Assembly: GCF_037975245.1 (NCBI RefSeq) | Contig: NC_092570.1 | Location: forward strand, 11,635,001-11,699,000 | Direction of reading: 5' to 3' | DNA from: Apostichopus japonicus | Lineage: Eukaryota > Echinodermata > Holothuroidea > Aspidochirotida > Stichopodidae | DNA: 64,000 bases | In this document: positions 42,605 to 56,963 of the stretch, in pieces | Layout of the letters: every line of letters starts with the position of its first letter | Numbering within the stretch: the first letter of the stretch is position 1 | Notes under the pieces: generated by a model | Told to the model about the DNA's origin: nothing | Seen by the model: only the letters and a program-made list of their open reading frames with translations | Databases searched by the model: none | Made by a program: the position numbers and the translations under genes

Positions 42605-44346
42605 GGTACCGAACATTCGATTGATCGGTACCGCACATTCGATTGATCGGTATCGCACATTCCATTTCTCGGTACCGAACATTCGATTAATCAAAATGTC
42701 ACATTCGATTGATCGATACCGCACATTATTAGATTGATAGGTATCGCACATTTGTTTGATCGGTATCGAATATTCGATTGATCGGTACCGCACATTCGAT
42801 TGATCGGTATCGCACATTCCATTTCTCGGTACCGCACATTCGATTAATCAAAATGTCACATTCGATTGATCGATACCGCACATTCGATTGATCGGTATCG
42901 CACATTTGTTTGATCGGTATCGAACATTCGATTGATCGGTACTGCACATTCGATTGATCGGTACCGAACGTTCGATTGATCGGTATCGAACATTCGATTG
43001 AAGGGTACCGCACATTCGATTGATCGGTACCGAACATTCGATTGATCGCTAACGCAAATTCGATTGATCGGTACCGAACATTCGATTGATCGGGAACGCA
43101 CATTCGATTGATCGGTATCGCACATTCGATTGATCGGTATTTCACATTCGATTGACCGTTACCGCACATTCGTTCGATCGGTACTGCACATTCGATTGAT
43201 CGGTACCGAACGTTTGATTGATCTTTATCGAACAATCGATTGAAGGGTACCGCACATTCGATTGATCGGTACCGAATATTCGATTGATCGGTACCGCACA
43301 TTCGATTGATCGGTATCGCACATTCGTTTGATCGGTACCGCACATTCGATTGACTGGTATTTCACATTCGATTGTTCGGTACCGCACATTCGTTCGATCG
43401 GTACTGCACATTCGATTGATCGGTACCGAACATTCGATTGATCGGTACCGCACATTCGATTGATCGGTACCGAACACCCGATTGATCGGTATCGAACATT
43501 CGATTTATCGGGAACGCATATTTGTTTGATCAGTATCGAACATTCGATTGATCGGTATTTCACATTCGATTGATCGGTACCGCAAATTCGTTCGATCGGT
43601 ACTGCACATTCGATTGATCGGTACCGAACATTCGATTGATCGGTACCGAACATTCGATTGATCGGTACCGCACATTCGATTGATCGTTATCGCACATTCC
43701 ATTGATCGGTACCACACATTCGATTGATCGGTATTTCACATTCGATTGATCGGTACCGCACATTCGTTCGATCGGTATCGCACATTCGATTGATCTGTAC
43801 CGAACGTTCGATTGATCGGTATCGAACATTCGATTGATCGGTACCGCACATTCGATTGATCGGTACCGCAAATTCGATTGATCGGTACCGAATATTCGAT
43901 TGAACGGTACCGAATATTCGATTGATCGGTACCGCACATTCGATTGATCGGTATCGCACATTCGTTTGATCGGTACCGCACATTCGATTGACTGGTATTT
44001 CACATTCGATTGATCGGTACCGCACATTCGTTCGATCGGTACTGCACATTCGATTGATCGGTACCGAACATTCGATTGATCGGTACCGCTCATTCGTTCG
44101 ATCGGTACTGCACATTCGATTGATCGGTACCGAACATTCGATTGATGGGTATCGCACATTCCATTGATCGGTACCGAACACCCGATTGATCGGTACCGAA
44201 CATTCGATTGATCTGTACCGCACATTCGATTGATCGGTACCGCACATTCGATTGATCGGTACCGAACATTCGATTGATCGGTATCGCATATTCGATGGAT
44301 CGGTACCGCACGTTCGATTGAACGGTACCGCACATTCGATTGATCG
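42605..44346. repeat. Sub-HOR J, copy 3 (1741 bp)
   Basis: The counterpart of copy 1 in the second 7-kb block. It is 44 bp (two units) shorter, with the loss near 43800 in the run before CCGAACGTTCG. Markers lie at 42684 and 42841. Confidence 0.9.
42728..42752. repeat. 25-bp unit (+3 bases), copy 3
   Basis: Same three-base gain, with one further change (GATAGG for GATCGG); 7045 bp from the unit at 35683. Confidence 0.96.
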
Positions 44347-46131
44347 GTACCGAACATTCGATTGATCGGTACCGCACATTCGATTGATCGGTATCGCACA
44401 TTCCATTTCTCGGTACCGAACATTCGATTAATCAAAATGTCACATTCGATTGATCGATACCGCACATTATTAGATTGATCGGTATCGCACATTTGTTTGA
44501 TCGGTATCGAATATTCGATTGATCGGTACCGCACATTCGATTGATCGGTATCGCACATTCCATTTCTCGGTACCGCACATTCGATTAATCAAAATGTCAC
44601 ATTCGATTGATCGATACCGCACATTCGATTGATCGGTATCGCAGATTTGTTTGATCGGTATCGAACATTCGATTGATCGGTACCGCACATTCGATTGATC
44701 GGTACCGAACGTTCGATTGATCGGTATCGAACATTCGATTGAAGGGTACCGCACATTCGATTGATCGGTACCGAACATTCGATTGATCGCTAACGCAAAT
44801 TCGATTGATCGGTACCGAACATTCGATTGATCGGGAACGCACATTCGATTGATCGGTATCGCACATTCGATTGATCGGTATTTCACATTCGATTGACCGT
44901 TACCGCACATTCCTTCGATCGGTACTGCACATTCGATTGATCGGTACCGAACGTTTGATTGATCTTTATCGAACAATCGATTGAAGGGTACCGCACATTC
45001 GATTGATCGGTACCGAATATTCGATTGATCGGTACCGCACATTCGATTGATCGGTATCGCACATTCGTTTGATCGGTACCGCACATTCGATTGACTGGTA
45101 TTTCACATTCGATTGTTCGGTACCGCACATTCGTTCGATCGATACTGCACATTCGATTGATCGGTAACGAACATTCGATTGATCGGTACCGCACATTCGA
45201 TTGATCGGTACCGAACACCCGATTGATAGGTATCGAACATTCGATTTATCGGGAACGCATATTTGTTTGATCAGTATCGAACATTCGATTGATCGGTATT
45301 TCACATTCGATTGATCGGTACCGCAAATTCGTTCGATCGGTACTGCACATTCGATTGATCGGTACCGAACATTCGAATGATCGGTACCGAACATTCGATT
45401 GATCGGTACCGCACGTTCGATTGATCGTTATCGCACATTCCATTGATCGGTACCACACATTCGATTGATCGGTATTTCACATTCGATTGATCGGTACCGC
45501 ACATTCGTTCGATCGGTATCGCACATTCGATTGATCTGTACCGCACATTCGATTGATCGGCACTGCACATTCGATTGATCGGTACCGAACGTTCGATCGA
45601 TCGGTATCGAACATTCGATTGATCGGTACCGCACATTCGATTGATCGGTACCGCAAATTCGATTGATCGGTACCGAATATTCGATTGAACGGTACCGAAT
45701 ATTCGATTGATCGGTACCGCACATTCGATTGATCGGTATCGCACATTCGTTTGATCGGTACCGCACATTCGATTGACTGGTATTTCACATTCGATTGATC
45801 GGTACCGAACATTCGTTCGATCGGTACTGCACATTCGATTGATCGGTACCGAACATTCGATTGATCGGTACCGCTCATTCGTTCGATCGGTACTGCACAT
45901 TCGATTGATCGGTACCGAACATTCGATTGATGGGTATCGCACATTCCATTGATCGGTACCGAACACCCGATTGATCGGTACCGAACATTCGATTGATCTG
46001 TACCGCACATTCGATTGATCGGTACCGCACATTCGATTGATCGGTACCGAACATTCGATTGATCGGTATCGCATATTCGATGGATCGGTACCGCACGTTC
46101 GATCGAACGGTACCGCACATTCGATTGATCG
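44346..46131. repeat. Sub-HOR J, copy 4 (1785 bp)
   Basis: The counterpart of copy 2 in the second 7-kb block. Markers lie at 44425 and 44582, with a 25-bp unit at 44469. Confidence 0.9.
44469..44493. repeat. 25-bp unit (+3 bases), copy 4
   Basis: Same three-base gain; 7001 bp from the unit at 37468. Confidence 0.96.
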
Positions 46132-46737
46132 GTATCGAACATTCGATTTATCGGAATCGCACATTTGTTTGATCAGTATCGAACATTCGATTGATCGGTA
46201 TTTCACATTCGATTGATCGGTACCGCAAATTCGTTCGATCGGTACTGCACATTCGATTGATCGGTACCGAACATTCGATTGATCGGTACCGAACATTCGA
46301 TTGATCGGTACCGCACATTCGATTGATCGGTATCGCACATTCCATTGATCGGTACCACACATTCGATTGATCGGTACCGAACACCCGATTGATCGGTACC
46401 GAACATTCGATTTATCTGTACCGCACATTCGATTGATCGGTACCGCACATTCGATTGATCGGTACCGCAAATTCGATTGATCGGTATCGCACATTCGATG
46501 GATCGGTACCGCACGTTCGATTGAACGGTACCGCACATTCGATTGATCGGTATCGAACATTCGATTTATCGGGAATGCATATTTGTTTGATCAGTATCGA
46601 ACATTCGATTGATCGGTATTTCACATTCGATTGATCGGTACCGCAAATTCGTTCGATCGGTACTGCACATTCGATTGATCGGTACCGAACATTCGATTGA
46701 TCGGTACCGAACATTCGATTGATCGGTACCGCACATT

Positions 46738-49200
46738 CGATTGATCGTTATCGCACATTCCATTGATCGGTACCACACATTCGATTGATCGGTATTTCAC
46801 ATTCGATTGATCTGTACCGCACATTCGATTGATCGGCACTGCACATTCGATTGATCGGTACCGAACGTTCGATTGATCGGTATCGAACATTCGATTGATC
46901 GGTACCGCACATTCGATTGATCGGTACCGCAAATTCGATTGATCGGTACCGAATATTCGATTGAACGGTACCGAATATTCGATTGATCGGTACCGAACAT
47001 TCGATTGATCGGTATCGCACATTCGATTGATCGGTACCGCTCATTCGTTCGATCGGTACTGCACATTCGATTGATCGGTACCGCACATTCGATTGAACGG
47101 TACCGCACATTCGATTGATAGATACCGCACATTCGATTGATCGGAATCGCACATTCGATTGATCGATATCGCACATTCTATTAATCGGTACCGAACATTC
47201 GATTGATCGGTACCGCACATTCGATTGATCGGTATCGCACATTCGATTGATCGGTACCGCACATTAGATTGATCGGTATCGCACATTCGTTTGATCGGTA
47301 TCGAACATTCGATTGATCGGTACCGCACATTCGATTGATCGTTATCGCACATTCCATTTCTCGGTACCACACATTCGATTAATCAAAATGTCACATTCGA
47401 TTGATCGATACCGCACATTCGATTGATCGGTATCGCACATTTGTTTGATCGGTATCGAACATTCGATTGATCGGTACCGCACATTCGATTGATCGGTACC
47501 GAACGTTCGATTGATCGGTATCGAACATTCGATTGAAGGGTACCGCACATTGGATTGATCGGTACCGAACATTCGATTGATCGCTAACGCAAATTCGATT
47601 GATCGGTACCGAACATTCGATTGATCGGTATCGAACATTCGATTGATCGGTATCGCACATTCGTGTGATCGGTGCCGAACATTCGATTGATCGGGAACGC
47701 ACATTCGATTGATCGGTATCGCACATTCGATTGATCGGTATTTCACATTCGATTGACCGTTACCGCACATTCGTTCGATCGGTACTGCACATTCGATTGA
47801 TCGGTACCGAACGTTTGATTGATCTTTATCGAACATTCGATTGAAGGGTACCGCACATTCGATTGATCGGTATTTCACATTCGATTGACCGTTACCGCAC
47901 ATTCGTTCGATCGGTACTACACATCCGATTGATCGGTACCGAACATTCGATTGATCTGTACCGCACATTCGATTGATCGGTACCGCACATTCGATCGATC
48001 GGTAACGAACATTCGGTTGATCGGTAACGCACATTCGATTGATCGGTATCGCAAATTCCATTGATCGGTACCGCACATTCGATTGATCGGTACCGAAAAT
48101 TCGATTGATCGGCACCGATTATTCGATTGATCGGTACCGATCATTCGATTGATCGGTACCGAAATTCGATTGATCGGTATCGCACATTCAATTGATCGGT
48201 ACCGAACATTCGATCGATCGGTACCGAACATTCGATTGATCTGTACCGCACATTCGATTGATCGGTACCGCACATTCTTTTGATCGGTACCGAACATTCG
48301 AATGATCGGTAACGCACATTCGATTGATCGGTATCGCAAATTCCATTGATCGGTACCGCACATTCATTTGACTGGTATTTCACATTCGATTGATCGGTAC
48401 CGCACATTCGTTCGATCGGTACTGCACATTCGATTGATCGGTACCGAACATTCGATTGATCGGGGCCGCACATTCCATTGATCGGTACCACACAATCGAT
48501 TGATCGGTACCGCACATTCGATTGATCGGTACCGAACGTTTGATTGATCGGTATCGAACATTCGATTGATGGGTACCGCACATTCGATTGATCGGTACCG
48601 AACACCCGATTGTACGGTACCGAACATTCGATTGATCTGTACCGCACATTCGATTGATCGGTACCGCACATTCGAATGATCGGTACCGAACATTCGATTG
48701 ATCGATATCGCACATTCTATTAATCGGTACCGAACATTCGATTGATCGGTACCGCACATTCGATTGATCGGTATCGCACATTCCATTTCTCGGTACCGCA
48801 CATTCGATTAATCAAAATGTCACATTCGATTGATCGATACCGCACATTCGATTGATCGGTATCGCACATTTGTTTGATCGGTATCGAACATTCGATTGAT
48901 CGGTACCGCACATTCGATTGATCGGTATCGCACATTCCATTTCTCGGTACCGCACATTCGATTAATCAAAATGTCACATTCGATTGATCGATACCGCACA
49001 TTCGATTGATCGGTATCGCACATTTGTTTGATCGGTATCGAACATTCGATTGATCGGTACCGCACATTCGATTGATCGGTACCGAACGTTCGTTTGATCG
49101 GTATCGAACATTCGATTGATCGGTACCGAACATTCGATTGATCGCTAACGCAAATTCGATTGATCGGTACCGAACATTCGATTGATCGGGAACGCACATT
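46738..49200. repeat. HOR K, copy 1 (2463 bp)
   Basis: 112 units minus one base. It begins at a GATCGTTATCGC unit and is repeated immediately downstream at an offset of exactly 2463 bp along its whole length, with only scattered substitutions. Confidence 0.93.
48146..48166. repeat. 21-bp unit (-1 base), TACCGAAATT type, copy 3
   Basis: Same deletion as at 34100, in HOR K copy 1. Confidence 0.96.
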
Positions 49201-51663
49201 CGATTGATCGTTATCGCACATTCCATTGATCGGTACCACACATTCGATTGATCGGTATTTCACATTCGATTGATCTGTACCGCACATTCGATTGATCGGC
49301 ACTGCACATTCGATTGATCGGTACCGAACGTTCGATTGATCGGTATCGAACATTCGATTGATCGGTACCGCACATTCGATTGATCGGTACCGCAAATTCG
49401 ATTGATCGGTACCGAATATTCGATTGAACGGTACCGAATATTCGATTGATCGGTACCGAACATTCGATTGATCGGTATCGCACATTCGATTGATCGGTAC
49501 CGCTCATTCGTTCGATCGGTACTGCACATTCGATTGATCGGTACCGCACATTCGATTGAACGGTACCGCACATTCGATTGATAGATACCGCACATTCGAT
49601 TGATCGGAATCGCACATTCGATTGATCGATATCGCACATTCTATTAATCGGTACCGAACATTCGATTGATCGGTACCGCACATTCGATTGATCGGTATCG
49701 CACATTCGATTGATCGGTACCGCACATTAGATTGATCGGTATCGCACATTCGTTTGATCGGTATCGAACATTCGATTGATCGGTACCGCACATTCGATTG
49801 ATCGTTATCGCACATTCCATTTCTCGGTACCACACATTCGATTAATCAAAATGTCACATTCGATTGATCGATACCGCACATTCGATTGATCGGTATCGCA
49901 CATTTGTTTGATCGGTATCGAACATTCGATTGATCGGTACCGCACATTCGATTGATCGGTACCGAACGTTCGATTGATCGGTATCGAACATTCGATTGAA
50001 GGGTACCGCACATTGGATTGATCGGTACCGAACATTCGATTGATCGCTAACGCAAATTCGATTGATCGGTACCGAACATTCGATTGATCGGTATCGAACA
50101 TTCGATTGATCGGTATCGCACATTCGTGTGATCGGTGCCGAACATTCGATTGATCGGGAACGCACATTCGATTGATCGGTATCGCACATTCGATTGATCG
50201 GTATTTCACATTCGATTGACCGTTACCGCACATTCGTTCGATCGGTACTGCACATTCGATTGATCGGTACCGAACGTTTGATTGATCTTTATCGAACATT
50301 CGATTGAAGGGTACCGCACATTCGATTGATCGGTATTTCACATTCGATTGACCGTTACCGCACATTCGTTCGATCGGTACTACACATCCGATTGATCGGT
50401 ACCGAACATTCGATTGATCTGTACCGCACATTCGATTGATCGGTACCGCACATTCGATCGATCGGTAACGAACATTCGGTTGATCGGTAACGCACATTCG
50501 ATTGATCGGTATCGCAAATTCCATTGATCGGTACCGCACATTCGATTGATCGGTACCGAAAATTCGATTGATCGGCACCGATTATTCGATTGATCGGTAC
50601 CGATCATTCGATTGATCGGTACCGAAATTCGATTGATCGGTATCGCACATTCAATTGATCGGTACCGAACATTCGATCGATCGGTACCGAACATTCGATT
50701 GATCTGTACCGCACATTCGATTGATCGGTACCGCACATTCTTTTGATCGGTACCGAACATTCGAATGATCGGTAACGCACATTCGATTGATCGGTATCGC
50801 AAATTCCATTGATCGGTACCGCACATTCATTTGACTGGTATTTCACATTCGATTGATCGGTACCGCACATTCGTTCGATCGGTACTGCACATTCGATTGA
50901 TCGGTACCGAACATTCGATTGATCGGGGCCGCACATTCCATTGATCGGTACCACACAATCGATTGATCGGTACCGCACATTCGATTGATCGGTACCGAAC
51001 GTTTGATTGATCGGTATCGAACATTCGATTGATGGGTACCGCACATTCGATTGATCGGTACCGAACACCCGATTGATCGGTACCGAACATTCGATTGATC
51101 TGTACCGCACATTCGATTGATCGGTACCGCACATTCGAATGATCGGTACCGAACATTCGATTGATCGATATCGCACATTCTATTAATCGGTACCGAACAT
51201 TCGATTGATCGGTACCGCACATTCGATTGATCGGTATCGCACATTCCATTTCTCGGTACCGCACATTCGATTAATCAAAATGTCACATTCGATTGATCGA
51301 TACCGCACATTCGATTGATCGGTATCGCACATTTGTTTGATCGGTATCGAACATTCGATTGATCGGTACCGCACATTCGATTGATCGGTATCGCACATTC
51401 CATTTCTCGGTACCGCACATTCGATTAATCAAAATGTCACATTCGATTGATCGATACCGCACATTCGATTGATCGGTATCGCACATTTGTTTGATCGGTA
51501 TCGAACATTCGATTGATCGGTACCGCACATTCGATTGATCGGTACCGAACGTTCGTTTGATCGGTATCGAACATTCGATTGATCGGTACCGAACATTCGA
51601 TTGATCGCTAACGCAAATTCGATTGATCGGTACCGAACATTCGATTGATCGGGAACGCACATT
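49201..51663. repeat. HOR K, copy 2 (2463 bp)
   Basis: A tandem copy of 46738-49200. Both copies contain a pair of CGATTAATCAAAATGTCAC units 154 bp apart (48805/48959 and 51268/51422). Confidence 0.93.
50609..50629. repeat. 21-bp unit (-1 base), TACCGAAATT type, copy 4
   Basis: Same deletion as at 34100, in HOR K copy 2, 2463 bp after the previous one. Confidence 0.96.
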
Positions 51664-51993
51664 CGATTGATCGGTATCGCACATTCCATTGATCGGTATT
51701 TCACATTCGATTGACCGTTACCGCACATTCGTTCGATCGGTACTGCACATTCGATTGATCGGTACCGAACGTTTGATTGATCTTTATCGAACATTCGATT
51801 GAAGGGTACCGCACATTCGATTGATCGGTACCGAATATTCGATTGATCGGTACCGCACATTCGATTGATCGGTATCGCAAATTCCATTGATCGGTACCGC
51901 ATATTCGATTGACTGGTATTTCACATTCGATTGATCGGTACCGCACATTCGTTCGATCGGTACTGCACATTCGATTGATCGGTACCGAACATT
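51664..51993. repeat. 22-bp satellite joining HOR K copies 2 and 3
   Basis: Ordinary units in register, with GGTATTTCAC, TTTGATTGATCTTTATCG and CGCAAATTCC variants drawn from the interior of HOR K. No other sequence is present. Confidence 0.85.
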
Positions 51994-52662
51994 CGATTGA
52001 TCGGTACCGAACGTTTGATTGATCTTTATCGAACATTCGATTGAAGGGTACCGCACATTCGATTGATCGGTATTTCACATTCGATTGACCGTTACCGCAC
52101 ATTCGTTCGATCGGTACTACACATCCTATTGATCGGTACCGAACATTCGATTGATCTGTACCGCACATTCGATTGATCGGTACCGCACATTCGATTGATC
52201 GGTAACGAACATTCGGTTGATCGGTAACGCACATTCGATTGATCGGTATCGCAAATTCCATTGATCGGTACCGCACATTCGATTGATCGGTACCGAAAAT
52301 TCGATTGATCGGCACCGATTATTCGATTGATCGGTACCGATCATTCGATGGATCGGTACCGAAATTCGATTGATCGGTATCGCACATTCAATTGATCGGT
52401 ACCGAACATTCGATCGATCGGTACCGAACATTCGATTGATCTGTACCGCACATTCCATTGATCGGTACTGCACATTCTTTTGATCGGTACCGAACATTCG
52501 AATGATCGGTAACGCACATTCGATTGATCGGTATCGCAAATTCCATTGATCGGTACCGCACATTCGATTGACTGGTATTTCACATTCGATTGATCGGTAC
52601 CGCACATTCGTTCGATCGGTACTGCACATTCGATTGATCGGTACCGAACATTCGATTGATCG
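51994..52662. repeat. HOR K, partial copy 3
   Basis: This matches 47794-48462 at an offset of 4200 bp (191 units minus 2, as expected from two 21-bp units between) and includes the diagnostic 21-bp unit. It ends where CCGCACAATCG replaces GGGGCCGCAC. Confidence 0.85.
52346..52366. repeat. 21-bp unit (-1 base), TACCGAAATT type, copy 5
   Basis: Same deletion as at 34100, in the partial third HOR K copy. It also has GATGGATCGG in place of GATTGATCGG. Confidence 0.96.
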
Positions 52663-52807
52663 GTACCGCACAATCGATTGATCGGTACCGAACATTCGAT
52701 TGATCGGTACCGCACATTCGATTGATCGGTACCGAACATTCGATTGATCGGGGCCGCACATTCCATTGATTGGTACCACACATTCGATTGATCGGTACCG
52801 CACATTC

Positions 52808-53990
52808 GATTGAACGGTACCGCACATTCGATTGATCGGTACCGCACATTCGATTGATCGGAATCGCACATTCGATTGATCGGTATCGCACATTCTATTA
52901 ATCGGTACAGAACATTCGATTGATCGGTACTGCACATTCGATTGATCGGTATCGCACATTCCATTTGTCGGTACCGCACATTCGATTAATCAAAATGTCA
53001 CATTCGATTGATCGGTACCGAACATTCGATTGATCGGTACCGATCATTCGATTGATCGTTACCGAACGTTGGATTGATCGGTATCGAACATTCGATTGAA
53101 GGGTACCGAACATTCGATTGATCGGTACCGCACTTTCGATTACTCGGTACCGCACATTCGATTGATCGGTACCGCACATTAGATTGATCGGTGTCGCATA
53201 TTCGTTTGATCGGTATCGAACATTCGATTGATCGGGAACGCACATTCGATTGATCGATACCGCACATTCGTTCGATCGGTACCGAACATTCGATTGATCG
53301 ATAACGCACATTCCATTGATCGGTATTGCACATTCCATTGATCATGACCGCACATTCGATTGATCGCGGCCGAACGTTCGATTGATCGGTATCGCATATT
53401 TGTTTGATCGGTATCGAACATTCGATTGATCGGTATCGCACATTCCATTGATCGGTACCGCACATTCGATTGTTCGGTACCGAACATTCGATTGACCGGT
53501 ATCGCACATTCGATTGATCGGTACCGAACATTCGATTGATCGGTACCGAACATTCGATTGATCGGTACCGAACATTCGATTGATCGGTACCGCACATTCG
53601 ATTGATCGGTACCGCACATTCGATTGATCGGTACCGCACATTCGATTGGTCGGTACCGAACATTCGATTGATCGGTACCGAACATTCGATTGGTCGGTAC
53701 CGAACATTCGATTGATCGGTACCGATCATTCGATTGATCGGTACCGATCATTCGATTGATCGGTACCGAACATTCGATTGATCGGTATCGCACATTCGAT
53801 GGATCGGTACCGCACATTCGATTGAACGGTACCGCACATTCGATTGATAGGTACCGCACATTCGATTGATCGGAATCGCACATTCGATCGATCGGTATCG
53901 CACATTCTATTAATCGGTACCGAACATTCGATTGATCGGTACCGCACATTCGATTGATCGGTATCGCACATTCCATTTCTCGGTACCGTA
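52808..53990. repeat. HOR L, copy 1
   Basis: This block recurs 1254 bp (57 units) downstream. Landmarks are CGATTAATCAAAATGTCAC (52983), CGCACTTTCGATTACTCGG, GATCATGACCGC, GATCGCGGCCGAACG (53357) and two CGATTGGTCGG units. Confidence 0.9.
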
Positions 53991-54061
53991 CATTCGATTG
54001 ATCGGGGCCGCACATTCCATTGATCGGTACCACACATTCGATTGATCGGTACCGAACATTC

Positions 54062-55222
54062 GATTGGACGGTACCGCACATTCGATTGATAGGTACCTCA
54101 CATTCGATTGATCGGAATCGCACATTCGATTGATCGGTATCGCACATTCTATTAATCGGTACCGAACATTCGATTGATCGGTACTGCACATTCGATTGAT
54201 CGGTATCGCACATTCCATTTGTCGGTACCGCACATTCGATTAATCAAAATGTCACATTCGATTGATCGGTACCGAACATTCGATTGATCGGTACCGATCA
54301 TTCGATTGATCGTTACCGAACGTTCGATTGATCGGTATCGAACATTCGATTGAAGGGTACCGAACATTCGATTGATCGGTACCGCACTTTCGATTACTCG
54401 GTACCGCACATTCGATTGATCGGTACCGCACATTCGATTGATCGGTATCGCATATTCGTTTGATCGGTATCGAACATTCGATTGATCGGGAACGCACATT
54501 CGATTGATCGATACCGCACATTCGTTCGATCGGTACCGAACATTCGATTGATCGATAACGCACATTCCATTGATCGGTATTGCACATTCCATTGATCATG
54601 ACCGCACATTCGATTGATCGCGGCCGAACGTTCGATTGATCGGTATCGCATATTTGTTTGATCGGTATCGAACATTCGATTGATCGGTATCGCACATTCC
54701 ATTGATCGGTACCGCACATTCGATTGTTCGGTACCGAACATTCGATTGACCGGTATCGCACATTCGATTGATCGGTACCGAACATTCGATTGATCGGTAC
54801 CGAACATTCGATTGATCGGTACCGAACATTCGATTGATCGGTACCGCACATTCGATTGATCGGTACCGCACATTCGATTGATCGGTACCGCACATTCGAT
54901 TGGTCGGTACCGAACATTCGATTGATCGGTACCGAACATTCGATTGGTCGGTACCGAACATTCGATTGATCGGTACCGATCATTCGATTGATCGGTACCG
55001 AACATTCGATTGATCGGTATCGCACATTCGATTGATCGGTACCGCACATTCGATTGAACGGTACCGCACATTCGATTGATAGGTACCGCACATTCGATTG
55101 ATCGGAATCGCACATTCGATTGATCGGTATCGCACATTCTATTAATCGGTACCGAACATTCGATTGATCGGTACCGCACATTCGATTGATCGGTATCGCA
55201 CATTCCATTTCTCGGTACCGCA
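54062..55222. repeat. HOR L, copy 2
   Basis: This matches copy 1 at an offset of 1254 bp (54237 to 52983, 54611 to 53357). It has lost one 22-bp unit of the GATCATT type near 54990. Confidence 0.9.
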
Positions 55223-55798
55223 CATTCGATTAAACAAAATGTCACATTCGATTGATCGGTACCGCACATTCGATTGATCGGGACCGCATATTCGATTGAT
55301 CGGGGCCGCACATTCGATTGATCGGTACCGCACATTCGATTGATCGGTACTGCACATTCGATTGATCGGTACCCCACATTCGATTGATCGGTACCGAACG
55401 TTCGATTGATCGGTATCGAACATTCGATTGATCGGGAACGCACATTCGATTGATCGATACCGCACATTCGTTCGATCGGTACCGAACATTCGATTGATCG
55501 ATACCGCACATTCCATTGATCGGTACCGCACATTCCATTGATCATGACCGCACATTCGATTGATCGCGGCCGAACGTTCGATTGATCGGTATCGAACATC
55601 CGATGGATCGGTACCGAACATTCGATTGATCGGTACCGCACATTCGAAAGATCGGTACCGCACATTCGATTGATCGGTATCGCACATTTGTTTGATCGGT
55701 ATCGAACATTCGATTGATCGGTATCGCACATTCCATTGATCGGTACCGCACATTCGATTGTTCGGTACCGAACATTCGATTGATCGGGACCGCACATT

Positions 55799-55819
55799 AT
55801 ATAGATCGAATCACACATT
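55799..55819. repeat. AT-rich divergent unit, 21 bp
   Basis: Same 21-bp form as at 30891 and 31066, about 24.8 kb away, implying shared ancestry of these segments. Confidence 0.95.
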
Positions 55820-55929
55820 CGATTGATCGGGACCGCACATTCAATTGATCGGCATTACACATTCGATTGATCGGGACCGCACATTTGATTGATCGGGGCC
55901 GAGCATTCGATTGATCGGGACCGCACATT

Positions 55930-55951
55930 ATATAGATCGAATCAACACATT
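55930..55951. repeat. AT-rich divergent unit, 22 bp
   Basis: Full-length form (AATCAACAC), preceded by a GATCGGGACC unit. Confidence 0.95.
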
Positions 55952-56941
55952 CGATTGATCGGTACCGCACATTCAATTGATCGGCATTGCACATTCGATT
56001 GATCGGGACCGCACATTTGATTGATCGGGGCCGAGCATTCCATTGATCGGTACCACAAATTCGATCGATCGGTACCGAACGTTTGATTGATCGGTACTGC
56101 ACATTCGATTGATCGGTACAGAACGTTCGATTGATCGGTATCGAACATTCGATTGATGGGTACCGCACATTCGATTGATCGGTACCGCACATTCGATTGA
56201 TCGGTACCGCAAATTCGATTGATCGGTACCGAATATTCGATTGAACGGTACCGCACATTCGATTGATCGGTACCGAATATTCGATTGATCGGTATCGCAC
56301 ATTCGATTGATCGGTCACGCTCATTCGTTCGATCGGTACTGCACATTCGATTGATCGGTACCGCACATTCGATTGATCTGTACCGCACATTCGATTGATC
56401 GGTACCGCACATTCGATTGATCTGTACCGCACATTCTATTGATCGGTACCGAACATTCGATTGATCGGTACCACACATTCGATTGATCGGTACCGCAAAT
56501 TCGTTCGATCGGTACTGCACATTCGATTGATCGGTACAGAACATTCGATTGATCGGTACCGCACATTCGATTGATCGGTACCGCACATTCGATTGATCGT
56601 TATCGCACATTCCATTGATCGGTACCACACATTCGATTGATCGGTATTTCACATTCGATTGATCGGTACCGCACATTCGTTCGATCGGTACTGCACATTC
56701 GATTGATAGGTACCGCACATTCGATTGATCGGCACTGCACATTCGATTGATCGGTACCGAACGTTCGATTGATCGGTATCGAACATTCGATTGATCGGTA
56801 CCGCACATTCGATTGATCGGTACCGCACATTCGATTGATCGGTATCGCACATTTGTTTGATCGGTATCGAACATTCGATTGATCGGTATCGCACATTCGA
56901 TTGATCGGTATCGAACATTCGATCGATCGGGACCGCACATT

Positions 56942-56963
56942 ATATAGATCGAATCAACACATT
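56942..56963. repeat. AT-rich divergent unit, 22 bp
   Basis: Full-length form; 46 units after the one at 55930, with a similar GATCGGGACC unit before it. Confidence 0.95.

Larger units (their letters stand above)
39827..46809. repeat. HOR I, copy 2 (about 7.0 kb)
   Basis: A duplicate of 32760-39741. It differs by whole-unit changes, for example one unit fewer near 40165 and two fewer near 43800. Its right breakpoint is at about 46809, where GATCTGTACC replaces the GATCGGTACC of copy 1 (39742). Confidence 0.93.
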
